Below are positions 16,199 to 24,176 of a DNA stretch of 64,000 bases, piece by piece. The stretch is from assembly GCF_902498995.1 (NCBI RefSeq), contig NZ_CABVLY010000037.1:1-64000 (forward strand). Reading direction: 5' to 3'. The translations under genes were made by a program, and so were the position numbers. A model generated the notes under the pieces. That model was not told the origin of the DNA and made no database searches. It saw only the letters and a list, made by a program, of their open reading frames with translations. How positions within the stretch are numbered: the stretch's first letter is position 1; each line of letters begins with the position of its first letter. The stretch comes from Burkholderia anthina (GTDB lineage: Bacteria; Pseudomonadota; Gammaproteobacteria; Burkholderiales; Burkholderiaceae).

Positions 16199-16996
16199 TC
16201 AGCGCCCGGCGGTTTTCTTCGCGCGCGGGGCGCGCTTCGATGCGATTGCCGGCACGGCCGGCTTCGCGCCGACGGCCTGTTCGCCGCCCTCTACGCCGCG
16301 CTGTGCATGCCAGTGTTCGAGCAGCACACGCGTCTGATCGGCAATGGTCGCCATCAGCAGCGCGCCGCCTTCCCCGTCGAAACTGTCCCAGTCGAGCAGT
16401 TGCAGCGTCGAGCGCGGCACGAGATGGAATACCGTCAACTGCCCGAACAGGCTCATCGCACGCAGCCGCGTGACGGGGTCGTCGGCCGCCCGCCCGGAGA
16501 TCCGGCCGATCAGCTCGGCGCTCACGTCGTTGAGCGGCTTGCGCACGCGCTTCATCAGGATTTCCGTCGCGCTCGCCGGCTCCTGCCCGACCTGCTCGCG
16601 CGCGAAGAACATCCGCTGCCCCAGCGTCTTCGGCACCGTGAACATCCGGTCGGCCAGCATGCGAAGGATGCCGATGAACGCGTCGATCAGCGCGTCGACG
16701 TCCGCATCCGCGTCCAGCACCGCCCGCGCATGTTCGACCGCCGGGCCCAGCACGCTCCAGCCGAGTTCGGCCATCGCGTCGACACACGCGCGGTAGACGC
16801 CTTCCTTGTTCTCGAAGTAGTACTGCAGCGCTGGTGCATTGACGCCAGCCTTCGCAGCGATGTCGCGCGTCGATGCACCGGCGAACCCGTATTCGCCGAA
16901 CAGCTCGATCGCCGCCTCGATGATCCGCTGGCGCGTCTCGTCGCCGCGCGCGTAGCCGGCCGCCGACGTGCGCCGCAGCTTCTTCGCTTCGTTCAT
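16199..16996 (-). CDS. TetR-family repressor (CecR-type C-terminal domain)
   Basis: A 265-aa DNA-binding repressor. The helix-turn-helix is at about residues 20-66 (RQRIIEAAIELFGEYGFAG, then TRDIAAKAGVNAPALQYYF). The longer ligand domain with GQRMFFAREQVGQEPASATEILMKR resembles the DUF1956/CecR group. It is divergent from the EmrA-EmrB-OMF operon, 84 bases from the emrA start, and a perfect TTCCGATCGGAA palindrome lies between; it most likely represses the pump and itself until a toxic ligand binds. The C-terminal 30 residues are Ala/Lys/Arg-rich and probably disordered. Confidence 0.92.
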   Translation of the reverse strand: MNEAKKLRRTSAAGYARGDETRQRIIEAAIELFGEYGFAGASTRDIAAKAGVNAPALQYYFENKEGVYRACVDAMAELGWSVLGPAVEHARAVLDADADVDALIDAFIGILRMLADRMFTVPKTLGQRMFFAREQVGQEPASATEILMKRVRKPLNDVSAELIGRISGRAADDPVTRLRAMSLFGQLTVFHLVPRSTLQLLDWDSFDGEGGALLMATIADQTRVLLEHWHAQRGVEGGEQAVGAKPAVPAIASKRAPRAKKTAGR

Positions 16997-17030
16997 GCCT
17001 TCCTCGTCATTCGATCGACCGACATTCTAC

Positions 17031-17058
17031 TTGACACAATTCTAGCAACTGGAATAAT
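17031..17058 (+). promoter_or_regulatory. Predicted sigma-70 promoter of the efflux operon
   Basis: A consensus TTGACA (17031-17036) is 16 bases from AATAAT (17053-17058), a 5/6 match to the -10. It drives emrA rightward, with the start codon 23 bases after the -10. Confidence 0.7.
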
Positions 17059-17060
17059 TC

Positions 17061-17072
17061 TTCCGATCGGAA
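17061..17072. promoter_or_regulatory. Predicted TetR-family operator
   Basis: TTCCGATCGGAA is a perfect 12-base palindrome two bases downstream of the -10 of the efflux promoter. A weaker related inverted repeat, TTCTAG-caa-CTGGAA, lies at 17040-17054 over the spacer. A repressor bound here would block the pump promoter. Confidence 0.65.
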
Positions 17073-17080
17073 TAAATTGG

Positions 17081-18208
17081 ATGTCCCGCATGTCGACGCC
17101 GCAAGACCCGTCATCGAAAGCAAATCGTCAGGAACCCGCATCATCGCCGCGCAACGGCGGCTCGAAGCGGCGCATCCTGATCGCCGTCGTCGTGCTCGCG
17201 GCGATCGGCGGCGCCGTGTGGCTCGGCCGCTGGTGGATAGTCGGCCGCTTCATCGAAAGCACCGACGACGCGTATCTGCAGGCCGACAACATGACGGCCG
17301 CACCGAAGGTCGCGGGCTACGTGACCGACGTCTACGTGCGCGACAACCAGACGGTCAAGGCTGGCGATCCGCTCGTACGGCTCGACGTCCGCCAGTACCA
17401 GGTCGCGCTCGCGCAATCGACCGCGACCGTCGACGCACGCCGCGCCGACATCGCGCGCGCGGAAGCCGACATCAGCCAGCAGCGCGCGAACCTCGAACAG
17501 GCCGAAGCGCAGGCAAAGGTGTCGCAGATCAACGCCGGGCATGCGCGCGACGAATACGCGCGCTATGCGCCGCTCGCGGCGACCGGCGCCGAAACGCACG
17601 AACGCGTCGCCGATCTGAAGAGCACGCGCGACCAGGCCGCCGCGACGCTTGCCGCGAACCACGCGTCCATCGCCGCCGCCCGCACGCAGATCGCGTCGTT
17701 TACCGCGCAGCTGCAACAGGCGCGCGCGCAGCTCGAAGCCGCGCAGGCCAGCGCCGCGCAGGCGCAACTCGATCTCGACAACACGATCGTGCGCAGCACG
17801 CTCGACGGCCGCGTCGGCGACCGCACGGTGCGCGTCGGCCAGTACGTGCAGCCCGGCACGCGCCTCCTGACCGTCGTGCCGGTGGACGCGCTCTACCTCG
17901 TCGCGAACTTCAAGGAAACGCAGATCGGCCGGATGCGCATCGGCCAGCCCGTCGAGCTGCACGTCGACGCGCTGCCGGACGACACGCTCAGCGGCACCGT
18001 CGACAGCTTCGCGCCGGGCACGGGCGCGCAGTTCGCGCTGCTGCCGCCCGAGAACGCGACCGGCAACTTCACGAAGATCGTGCAGCGCGTGCCGGTGCGC
18101 ATCCGCCTCGCCGCGAATGCGCGCGCGCAACGCCTGCTGCTGCCGGGGCTGTCCGTGACCGTCGACGTCGACACGCATTCGGCCGACAACGAGAAGCATC
18201 ATGGCTGA
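17081..18208 (+). CDS. emrA: EmrA/HlyD-type membrane fusion protein
   Basis: Periplasmic adaptor of a tripartite drug pump, 375 aa. One transmembrane anchor lies at about residues 31-50 (RRILIAVVVLAAIGGAVWLG). Then come the biotinyl-lipoyl-like domain (DAYLQADNMTAAPKVAGYVTDV), a long coiled-coil hairpin (about 100-215) rich in Ala/Gln, and the beta-barrel region with DGRVGDRTVRVGQYVQPGTRL. This is the EmrA subclass that pairs with 14-helix MFS pumps, which is exactly the next gene. The last 8 bases overlap emrB. An in-frame ATG at 17090 is an equally good start. Confidence 0.93.
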   Translation: MSRMSTPQDPSSKANRQEPASSPRNGGSKRRILIAVVVLAAIGGAVWLGRWWIVGRFIESTDDAYLQADNMTAAPKVAGYVTDVYVRDNQTVKAGDPLVRLDVRQYQVALAQSTATVDARRADIARAEADISQQRANLEQAEAQAKVSQINAGHARDEYARYAPLAATGAETHERVADLKSTRDQAAATLAANHASIAAARTQIASFTAQLQQARAQLEAAQASAAQAQLDLDNTIVRSTLDGRVGDRTVRVGQYVQPGTRLLTVVPVDALYLVANFKETQIGRMRIGQPVELHVDALPDDTLSGTVDSFAPGTGAQFALLPPENATGNFTKIVQRVPVRIRLAANARAQRLLLPGLSVTVDVDTHSADNEKHHG

Positions 18209-19787
18209 CACCGCCGCCACCCCGCCCGCGCCGCCGCACGAAGGCCGCGCGAGCGCGACCGACTGGATCGCGGTTGCCGCCGGCGCACTCGGCGCGCTGA
18301 TGGCGACGCTCGACATCTCGATCACGAACTCCGCGCTGCCGCAGATCCAGGGCGAAATCGGCGCGACCGGCACCGAGGGCACGTGGATCTCGACCGGCTA
18401 CCTGATGTCGGAAATCGTGATGATCCCGCTCGCCGCGTGGCTCACGCGCGTTTTCGGACTCCGCAATTTCCTGCTGACGAACGCCGCGCTGTTCATCGCG
18501 TTCTCGATGATGTGCGGCTGGTCGCATTCGCTCGCGATGATGATCGCCGGGCGCATCGGCCAGGGCTTCACGGGTGGCGCGCTGATCCCGACCGCACAAA
18601 CGATCATCCGCACGCGGCTGCCACTGTCGCAGTTGCCGGTCGGAATGACGCTGTTCGGCCTGATCGTGCTGCTCGGCCCGCTGTTCGGCCCCGTGCTGGG
18701 CGGCTGGCTCGCGGAGAACGTGAGCTGGAGCTGGTGCTTCTTCCTGAACCTGCCGGTGTGCCTGCTGCTGATGGCGCTGCTGGTGTTCGGGCTGCCGTCG
18801 GACAAGCCGCAATGGAACACGTTCTTCAATGCCGACTGGCTCGGGATCGCGGGCCTCGCGATCGGGCTGAGCTCGCTGACCGTCGTGCTCGAGGAAGGCC
18901 AGCGCGAACGCTGGTTCGAGTCGCAGATGATCGTGACGCTGAGCTACGTGTCGCTCGCCGGGATGATCCTGATCGCGCTGTCGCAGCGCTTCGCGAAGCG
19001 GCCGATCATGCGCCTGTCGCTGATGCGCAACCCGCGCTATGCAAGCGTGATCGTGATCGTGTCCGCGGTGGGCGCCGGGCTGTACGGCGTGTCGTACCTG
19101 CTGCCGCAGTTCCTCGCGATCGTCGCGGGCTACAACGCGGAACAGGCCGGCTCGATCATGCTGCTGTCGGGCCTGCCCGCGTTTCTGGTGATGCCGATCC
19201 TGCCGCGCCTGCTCGGCAAGGTCGACTTCCGCATCCTCGTGATTTCCGGCCTGCTGCTGTTCTGCCTGAGCTGCATGCTCGACATCAGCCTGACCGCGCA
19301 GAGCGTCGGCCACGATTTCGTGTGGTCGCAACTGATTCGCGGCGTCGCGCAGATGCTCGCGATGATGCCGTTGAACCAGGCATCGATGGCCGCCGTCGCG
19401 CGCGAGGATTCGGGTGACGCGGCCGGGCTCTACAACATGGCGCGCAACCTCGGCGGCTCGATCGGGCTCGCGATCATCGGCACCGTGATCGACCGGCGCA
19501 CGACCTTCCATGCCGCCGCGCTGCGCGAATCGGTGACGGCCAATTCGCTGATCGGGCAGGCGCGGCTGTCGGACTATGCGGCGAACTGGTTCGCACACAC
19601 GGGCGACCTCGCGTATTCGAACATGCGCGCGCTCGGCCAGCTCGCGCAGCAGATTCAGGTCCAGGCCGTCGTGATGACCTACTCCGAAACCTTCTACCTG
19701 CTGGGCCTCGCGCTGCTTGCGTGCGTGCCGCTCGCGCTGCTGCTGAAAACGCCGCGCGGCCCGCAACCGGTGTCATCCGGCCATTGA
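18201..19787 (+). CDS. emrB: EmrB-type DHA2 family MFS multidrug transporter
   Basis: Proton-driven drug exporter in the inner membrane, 528 aa, with 14 predicted helices. Signatures: LDISITNSALPQI in helix 1 (motif D1 of DHA2), WISTGYLMSEIVMIPLAAWL, GRIGQGFTGGALIPTAQT for motif B, and FGLIVLLGPLFGPVLGGWL for motif C, which marks antiporters. It overlaps emrA by 8 bases and is followed 13 bases later by the outer-membrane channel, so the three form one operon. Substrates are not predictable from sequence. Confidence 0.95.
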   Translation: MADTAATPPAPPHEGRASATDWIAVAAGALGALMATLDISITNSALPQIQGEIGATGTEGTWISTGYLMSEIVMIPLAAWLTRVFGLRNFLLTNAALFIAFSMMCGWSHSLAMMIAGRIGQGFTGGALIPTAQTIIRTRLPLSQLPVGMTLFGLIVLLGPLFGPVLGGWLAENVSWSWCFFLNLPVCLLLMALLVFGLPSDKPQWNTFFNADWLGIAGLAIGLSSLTVVLEEGQRERWFESQMIVTLSYVSLAGMILIALSQRFAKRPIMRLSLMRNPRYASVIVIVSAVGAGLYGVSYLLPQFLAIVAGYNAEQAGSIMLLSGLPAFLVMPILPRLLGKVDFRILVISGLLLFCLSCMLDISLTAQSVGHDFVWSQLIRGVAQMLAMMPLNQASMAAVAREDSGDAAGLYNMARNLGGSIGLAIIGTVIDRRTTFHAAALRESVTANSLIGQARLSDYAANWFAHTGDLAYSNMRALGQLAQQIQVQAVVMTYSETFYLLGLALLACVPLALLLKTPRGPQPVSSGH

Positions 19788-19800
19788 ACCGTCTTACGCG

Positions 19801-21288
19801 ATGAAGCCCTTCTCCCTGCCCCGCCGCCCCGCGCTCACGCTGTGCGCGGCCGCATGCCTGCTCGCCGGCTGTACCGTCGGCCCCGACTACCACGGCGCGC
19901 CCGCTGCGCCCGACGCACCGACCTTCGTGCGCGCGCCAGCATCGGGCGTCGACACCGCCGCGCCCGCGCCGAGCGCGTGGTGGCATGCGCTGCACGATCG
20001 CCAGCTCGACGACCTGATTGCCGCCGCGCTCGCGCACAACCCCGATCTGCACGCCGCGCAGGCGCGCTTGCGGGCATCCCGCGCGCAGCTCTCGCAACAG
20101 CGCGCGGCCCAGTTGCCGAAGTCGTCGGCCACCGTCGCCGCGATCCGCATGCGCGAGCCGGACGTCAGCGCGCTCGGCTCGCTGCTGCCGTCGGACGGCT
20201 CGAATCAGTCGGGCGGCTCGTCCCCGTCGCTTGGCGGCTCCGGTCCGCTGCAACTGTATTCGGCGGGCTTCGACGCGACCTGGGAAATCGACCTGTTCGG
20301 CGGCACGCGTCGCGCGGTCGAAGCCGCCTCCACGCAGGCGGAAGCGGTCGACGCCGATCTCGCCGACGCGCAGGTGTCGATCGCGGCCGAAGTGGCGACC
20401 GCGTATGTCGACCTGCGCGATCAGCAGCAACGGCTCGCGCTGTCGCAGCGCACGGCCGAGCTGCAACAGAAGATGCTCGAACTCACCGAGCAGCGCCGCG
20501 CGCGCGGCGTCGCCGCCGATGCGGACATCGAGCGCCTGACGACGCAGGTCGAGAACACGCGCGCGTCGCTGATCCCGCTCGACGCGCAGGTGACGGAGTC
20601 GCTCGACCGGCTGGCCATCCTGACCGGCCGTGCGCCCGGCGCACTCGATGCCGCGCTGTCGGCGCCGGACACGCCGCTGCCGGCGCTACCCGCGAGCGTG
20701 CCGGTCGGCGATCCGGCCGCGCTGCTGAAGCAGCGGCCGGACATCCGCGCGGCCGAGCGCCGGCTCGCATCGAGCAATGCGCAGATCGGCGAACACATCG
20801 CCGACTATTTCCCGAAAGTGACGCTGCTCGGCGATCTCGGTTTCAGCGCGACGGATCCCGGCCATCTGTTCCGCAAGCAAAACTTCACGTGGATCGGCGC
20901 GCCGTACCTGCAATGGAACCTCCTCGACTTCGGACGCACGCGCGGCGCGGTGCGCGCAGCCGAAGCGTCGCGTGACGAAGCGGAAGCGAACTACCAGAAA
21001 GCGGTGCTCGGCGCGTTGCAGGACGCGAACACGTCGCTGCAGCGCTACGGACACCAGCGCGAACACGTGGTCGCGCTGACGAAGGTGCAGACGTCGGCCA
21101 CGCATTCGGCCACGCTGATGGACGAACGCTATCGCGCGGGCGTCGCATCGATGATCGATCTGCTCGATACGCAACGCGAAGCGCTCGCCGCTCAACAGAA
21201 CGTGATCGCCGGGCAAGCCGAACTGATCAAGGATTACGTGTCGCTGCAGAAGAGCCTCGGGCTCGGATGGCAGACGAACGCCGGTTGA
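19801..21288 (+). CDS. NodT/OprM-type outer-membrane efflux lipoprotein
   Basis: Outer-membrane channel of the pump, 495 aa. Lipobox LLAGC puts the lipidated Cys at about residue 23, followed by TVGPDYHGAP, typical of the NodT family. Two OEP repeats are visible: the first with WWHALHDRQLDDLIAAALAHNPDL and helices to about 260, the second starting at DIRAAERRLASSNAQIGEHIADYFPKV. LTGRAPGALD marks the junction. It completes the tripartite EmrAB-OMF system. No strong terminator follows; a 16-base palindrome lies 112 bases downstream. Confidence 0.95.
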   Translation: MKPFSLPRRPALTLCAAACLLAGCTVGPDYHGAPAAPDAPTFVRAPASGVDTAAPAPSAWWHALHDRQLDDLIAAALAHNPDLHAAQARLRASRAQLSQQRAAQLPKSSATVAAIRMREPDVSALGSLLPSDGSNQSGGSSPSLGGSGPLQLYSAGFDATWEIDLFGGTRRAVEAASTQAEAVDADLADAQVSIAAEVATAYVDLRDQQQRLALSQRTAELQQKMLELTEQRRARGVAADADIERLTTQVENTRASLIPLDAQVTESLDRLAILTGRAPGALDAALSAPDTPLPALPASVPVGDPAALLKQRPDIRAAERRLASSNAQIGEHIADYFPKVTLLGDLGFSATDPGHLFRKQNFTWIGAPYLQWNLLDFGRTRGAVRAAEASRDEAEANYQKAVLGALQDANTSLQRYGHQREHVVALTKVQTSATHSATLMDERYRAGVASMIDLLDTQREALAAQQNVIAGQAELIKDYVSLQKSLGLGWQTNAG

Positions 21289-21988
21289 CGCGCGGCAAAC
21301 CGCCAGCGGCATGCAGCCGCATCGATCCGGCCAATCGAGCCGATTCGAATGATTCCTCGACAACCGCTCGCGCATTACGAATCGATTCGTCAATGATCGA
21401 GCGGATCGATCCGCTATTGCATCCGATACCGGATTTGAAAATTACAAATCTCCGCCAATCTTTTCAAAATCATTTCGCTTTATTCCATTTAATTTTGTTT
21501 CATATAATCAGAAAAAGTTTGACACCCGACTTTCATTCTTGATACCGTCCGATGCAAGCAATCTGACGAATTGCAAGACACGCAATCGCTTCCGCTCCAC
21601 GCATTTCGCTTCCGCCGCACCGAAGTTCTCGTCGCCGACCCCATCCTCTTTGCGTCGGTGCATGCAACATCCGATGCATTTCATTGGGCACCTGCCGTCC
21701 GGCAGCGAGCCGAAGGATCGAACCAAATGAGCAGGACACCGAAGCTGTTGCTCTAGCCATCCCGCCTGCGTCAAATCCGGCTGCTTCGCCTCGCGGCGCA
21801 GCCCTCCCGTTACCGAGCATTCCAGCATTTCGCCCCCGGAGAACGACCGTCTTTCCGGATCGGGCGAAAGGCCCCGTTGCGTCCGCACCATCCGTGCGGG
21901 CGCGGCGGATATCGGCGGCGCACGATCGGCGCCGCTGTCGACCGTTGTTGTTCGTGCCGTTCGATGTTCAACCGGAGGGGTAATTCAA
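21289..21988 (+). other. 700-base gap with an AT-rich core upstream of the S53 protease
   Basis: A perfect palindrome AGCGGATCGATCCGCT lies at 21400-21415. From about 21430 to 21540 the DNA is strikingly AT-rich for this genome and includes CATATAATC. The remaining 440 bases return to normal GC. Short open frames here have no ribosome site or family. It probably holds the protease promoter and a long leader. Confidence 0.5.
21503..21508 (+). promoter_or_regulatory. Possible -10 element of the S53 protease gene
   Basis: Perfect TATAAT in the AT-rich core, with only a weak -35 (TTATTC at 21480-21485, 17 bases upstream). If used, the 5' leader would be about 475 nt. Confidence 0.35.
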
Positions 21989-23824
21989 ATGAATCAGGTT
22001 GCAGACAAGAAACAAAAGCACATCCGCATCGTCAAGCTCGCCTTCGCCGCCGCAGCAGCCGCTACGTTCGGCATGACGGCCGTCCATGCCGCACCGGCCG
22101 CCGGCTGGACCGAGACGCGCACCAAGGGATTTCTGCCGCTCGTCCAGCAAGGCGAAAGCAGCAGTACCGCCGGCGCGCCGGCGGCAAGCACCGCGGCAGC
22201 CGCGGCAGCCGCGACCGAAATGGCGCCCGGTGAAACGGTCGACGTCGTGCTCGGCCTGAACCTGCGCAACGAGGCGCAACTCGACCAGTACCTGCGCGAC
22301 CTGCATACGCCCGGCTCGCCGCACTACAGGCAGTTCCTCACGCCTGCGCAGTTCGCGGCGCAATACGCGCCGACCGACCAGCAGGTCGCGGCCGTCGTCG
22401 CGCACCTGCGCAAGGCCGGCTTCGTCGACATCGTGGTCGCGCCGAACCGCCTGCTCGTCTCCGCGTCCGGCACCGCGGCCACGATCAAGTCCGGGTTCCG
22501 CACCACGCTCAAGCGCTTCACGCGCAACGGCCGCAGCGTCTATGCGAACACCGATGCCGCGCAGGTGCCGAACGCGATCGGCGGCGTCGTCGGCGCGGTG
22601 CTCGGGCTGCAGAACGTCGAACTGATGCATACCGGCGCGGGCAGCAAGCCGCAAGGCAACACCAGTAACCTGACGATCCCCGCGGGCGCATCCGCGGTGC
22701 CGCACAACCCGACCGAGTTCTCGTCGCTCTACGGCGGCGACGGCACGCCGACGGCGTCGCAGACCACGGTCGGCATCATCTCCGAAGGCGATCTGTCGCA
22801 AACGGTCAGCGACCTCGATACGTTCGCCGCGAACAACGGTCTCGGCACGATCAGCAGCAGCATCGTGAAGACGGGCCCGTCCGGCAGTTCGTACACCGAC
22901 ACCGACGGCACCGTCGAATGGAATCTCGACAGCCAGTCGATCGTCGGCGCCGCCGGCGGCAGCGTGAAGCAGGTCGTGTTCTACGTGGCGCCGTCGATGA
23001 CGCTCACGGCCATCACCGCCGCATACAACAAGGCGGTGAGCGACAACGTCGCGAAGGTCATCAACGTGTCGCTCGGCGTGTGCGAATCGTCGGCGAACAG
23101 CACCGGCTCGCAGGCGACCGACGACACCATCTTCAAGCAGGCCGTCGCGCAGGGGCAGACCTTCTCCGTATCGGCCGGCGACCACGGCGCATACGAATGC
23201 GCGAGCGGCACGCCGTCGCGCTCGACCTACACGGTGAGCGAGCCGGCGACGTCGCCGTACGTGATCGCGGTAGGCGGCACGACGCTGTTCACCAACACGT
23301 CGACCAACGCGTACAACAGCGAAGTCGTGTGGAACGATCCGAGCTGGCAGCCGGGCACCGTGTGGTCGACGGGCGGCGGCTACAGCAAGTACGAAGCCGC
23401 GCCGTCGTGGCAATCGTCGAGCCTCACCGGATCGACCAAGCGTGCATTGCCGGACGTCGGCTTCGACGCCGACCTGCGCACCGGCGCGATCCTCGTGGTG
23501 AACGGCCAGACGTCCAACACGCTGTGGGGGTCCGGCTACCTGAACAACGAAGGCGGCACGAGTCTCGCCGCACCGATCTTCACGGGCATCTGGGCGCGTC
23601 TGCAATCGGCGAACAACAACGCGCTCGGCTTCCCGGCGTCGAGCATCTACAAGTACTTCCCGAGCAACGCGGCGCTGCTGCACGACGTCACGTCCGGCAA
23701 CAACGGCAGCGGTAGCTACGGTTACAACGCGAAAGCCGGCTGGGACGCGACGACGGGCTTCGGCAGCGTGAACATCTCGAAGCTGAACGCATTCATCAAG
23801 AGTACGTCGGATTTCGCGCGATGA
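21989..23824 (+). CDS. Secreted S53 family (sedolisin) serine-carboxyl peptidase
   Basis: Acid-active extracellular endopeptidase precursor, 611 aa. Signal peptide at 1-35 (ending AVHAAPA). A pro-domain fills about 60-205 (VVLGLNLRNEAQLDQYL, GSPHYRQFLTPAQFAAQYAP), removed by self-cleavage. Catalytic residues are visible: Glu310 and Asp314 in TVEWNLD, oxyanion Asp398 in SVSAGDHG, and Ser525 in EGGTSLAAP. A calcium site follows near the C-terminus (LHDVTSG to GWDATTGFG). GGAGGGG ten bases before the ATG gives the start. A strong terminator after the gene makes it monocistronic. Confidence 0.95.
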   Translation: MNQVADKKQKHIRIVKLAFAAAAAATFGMTAVHAAPAAGWTETRTKGFLPLVQQGESSSTAGAPAASTAAAAAAATEMAPGETVDVVLGLNLRNEAQLDQYLRDLHTPGSPHYRQFLTPAQFAAQYAPTDQQVAAVVAHLRKAGFVDIVVAPNRLLVSASGTAATIKSGFRTTLKRFTRNGRSVYANTDAAQVPNAIGGVVGAVLGLQNVELMHTGAGSKPQGNTSNLTIPAGASAVPHNPTEFSSLYGGDGTPTASQTTVGIISEGDLSQTVSDLDTFAANNGLGTISSSIVKTGPSGSSYTDTDGTVEWNLDSQSIVGAAGGSVKQVVFYVAPSMTLTAITAAYNKAVSDNVAKVINVSLGVCESSANSTGSQATDDTIFKQAVAQGQTFSVSAGDHGAYECASGTPSRSTYTVSEPATSPYVIAVGGTTLFTNTSTNAYNSEVVWNDPSWQPGTVWSTGGGYSKYEAAPSWQSSSLTGSTKRALPDVGFDADLRTGAILVVNGQTSNTLWGSGYLNNEGGTSLAAPIFTGIWARLQSANNNALGFPASSIYKYFPSNAALLHDVTSGNNGSGSYGYNAKAGWDATTGFGSVNISKLNAFIKSTSDFAR

Positions 23825-23881
23825 CGGCACGATGACCGGTGTTCCGGCCCACGGCCGGAACCGCCCCGCCGATACAGAAAA

Positions 23882-23907
23882 CCCGCGACGGCCTCGCGGG
23901 TTTTTTT
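23882..23907 (+). terminator. Strong intrinsic terminator of the S53 protease gene
   Basis: Stem CCCGCGA/TCGCGGG, 5-base loop, then seven Ts. A second hairpin, GTTCCGGCC/GGCCGGAAC (23841-23861), precedes it. Confidence 0.9.
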
Positions 23908-24176
23908 ATTTCAGGCCGGTTCGTTGCTCCTTCATGCTTTCAGACCGCAAGGCACTCACATACTGTTACACAACATGGCGACACCTTCCGCACCCGTCGC
24001 GCGTTTATCTGAATATGAATCGATCGCGGAACAACAACCATGCGGACCCGATCTTCCCGTCCGCCTCTTTCTCAGGCCGATGCCCCGGCCCATGCACGGA
24101 CGGTGCCGACACCGTGCTCGAGCCGGTCGCGTGCCTCGCATCCCCGCTTACGCCTCCACTGCATCGAACGAACGCC

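Noticed and set aside
21289..21988. AT-rich stretch considered as the border of a genomic island
   Set aside because: No integrase, tRNA, repeats or foreign genes on either side; better explained as a promoter region.
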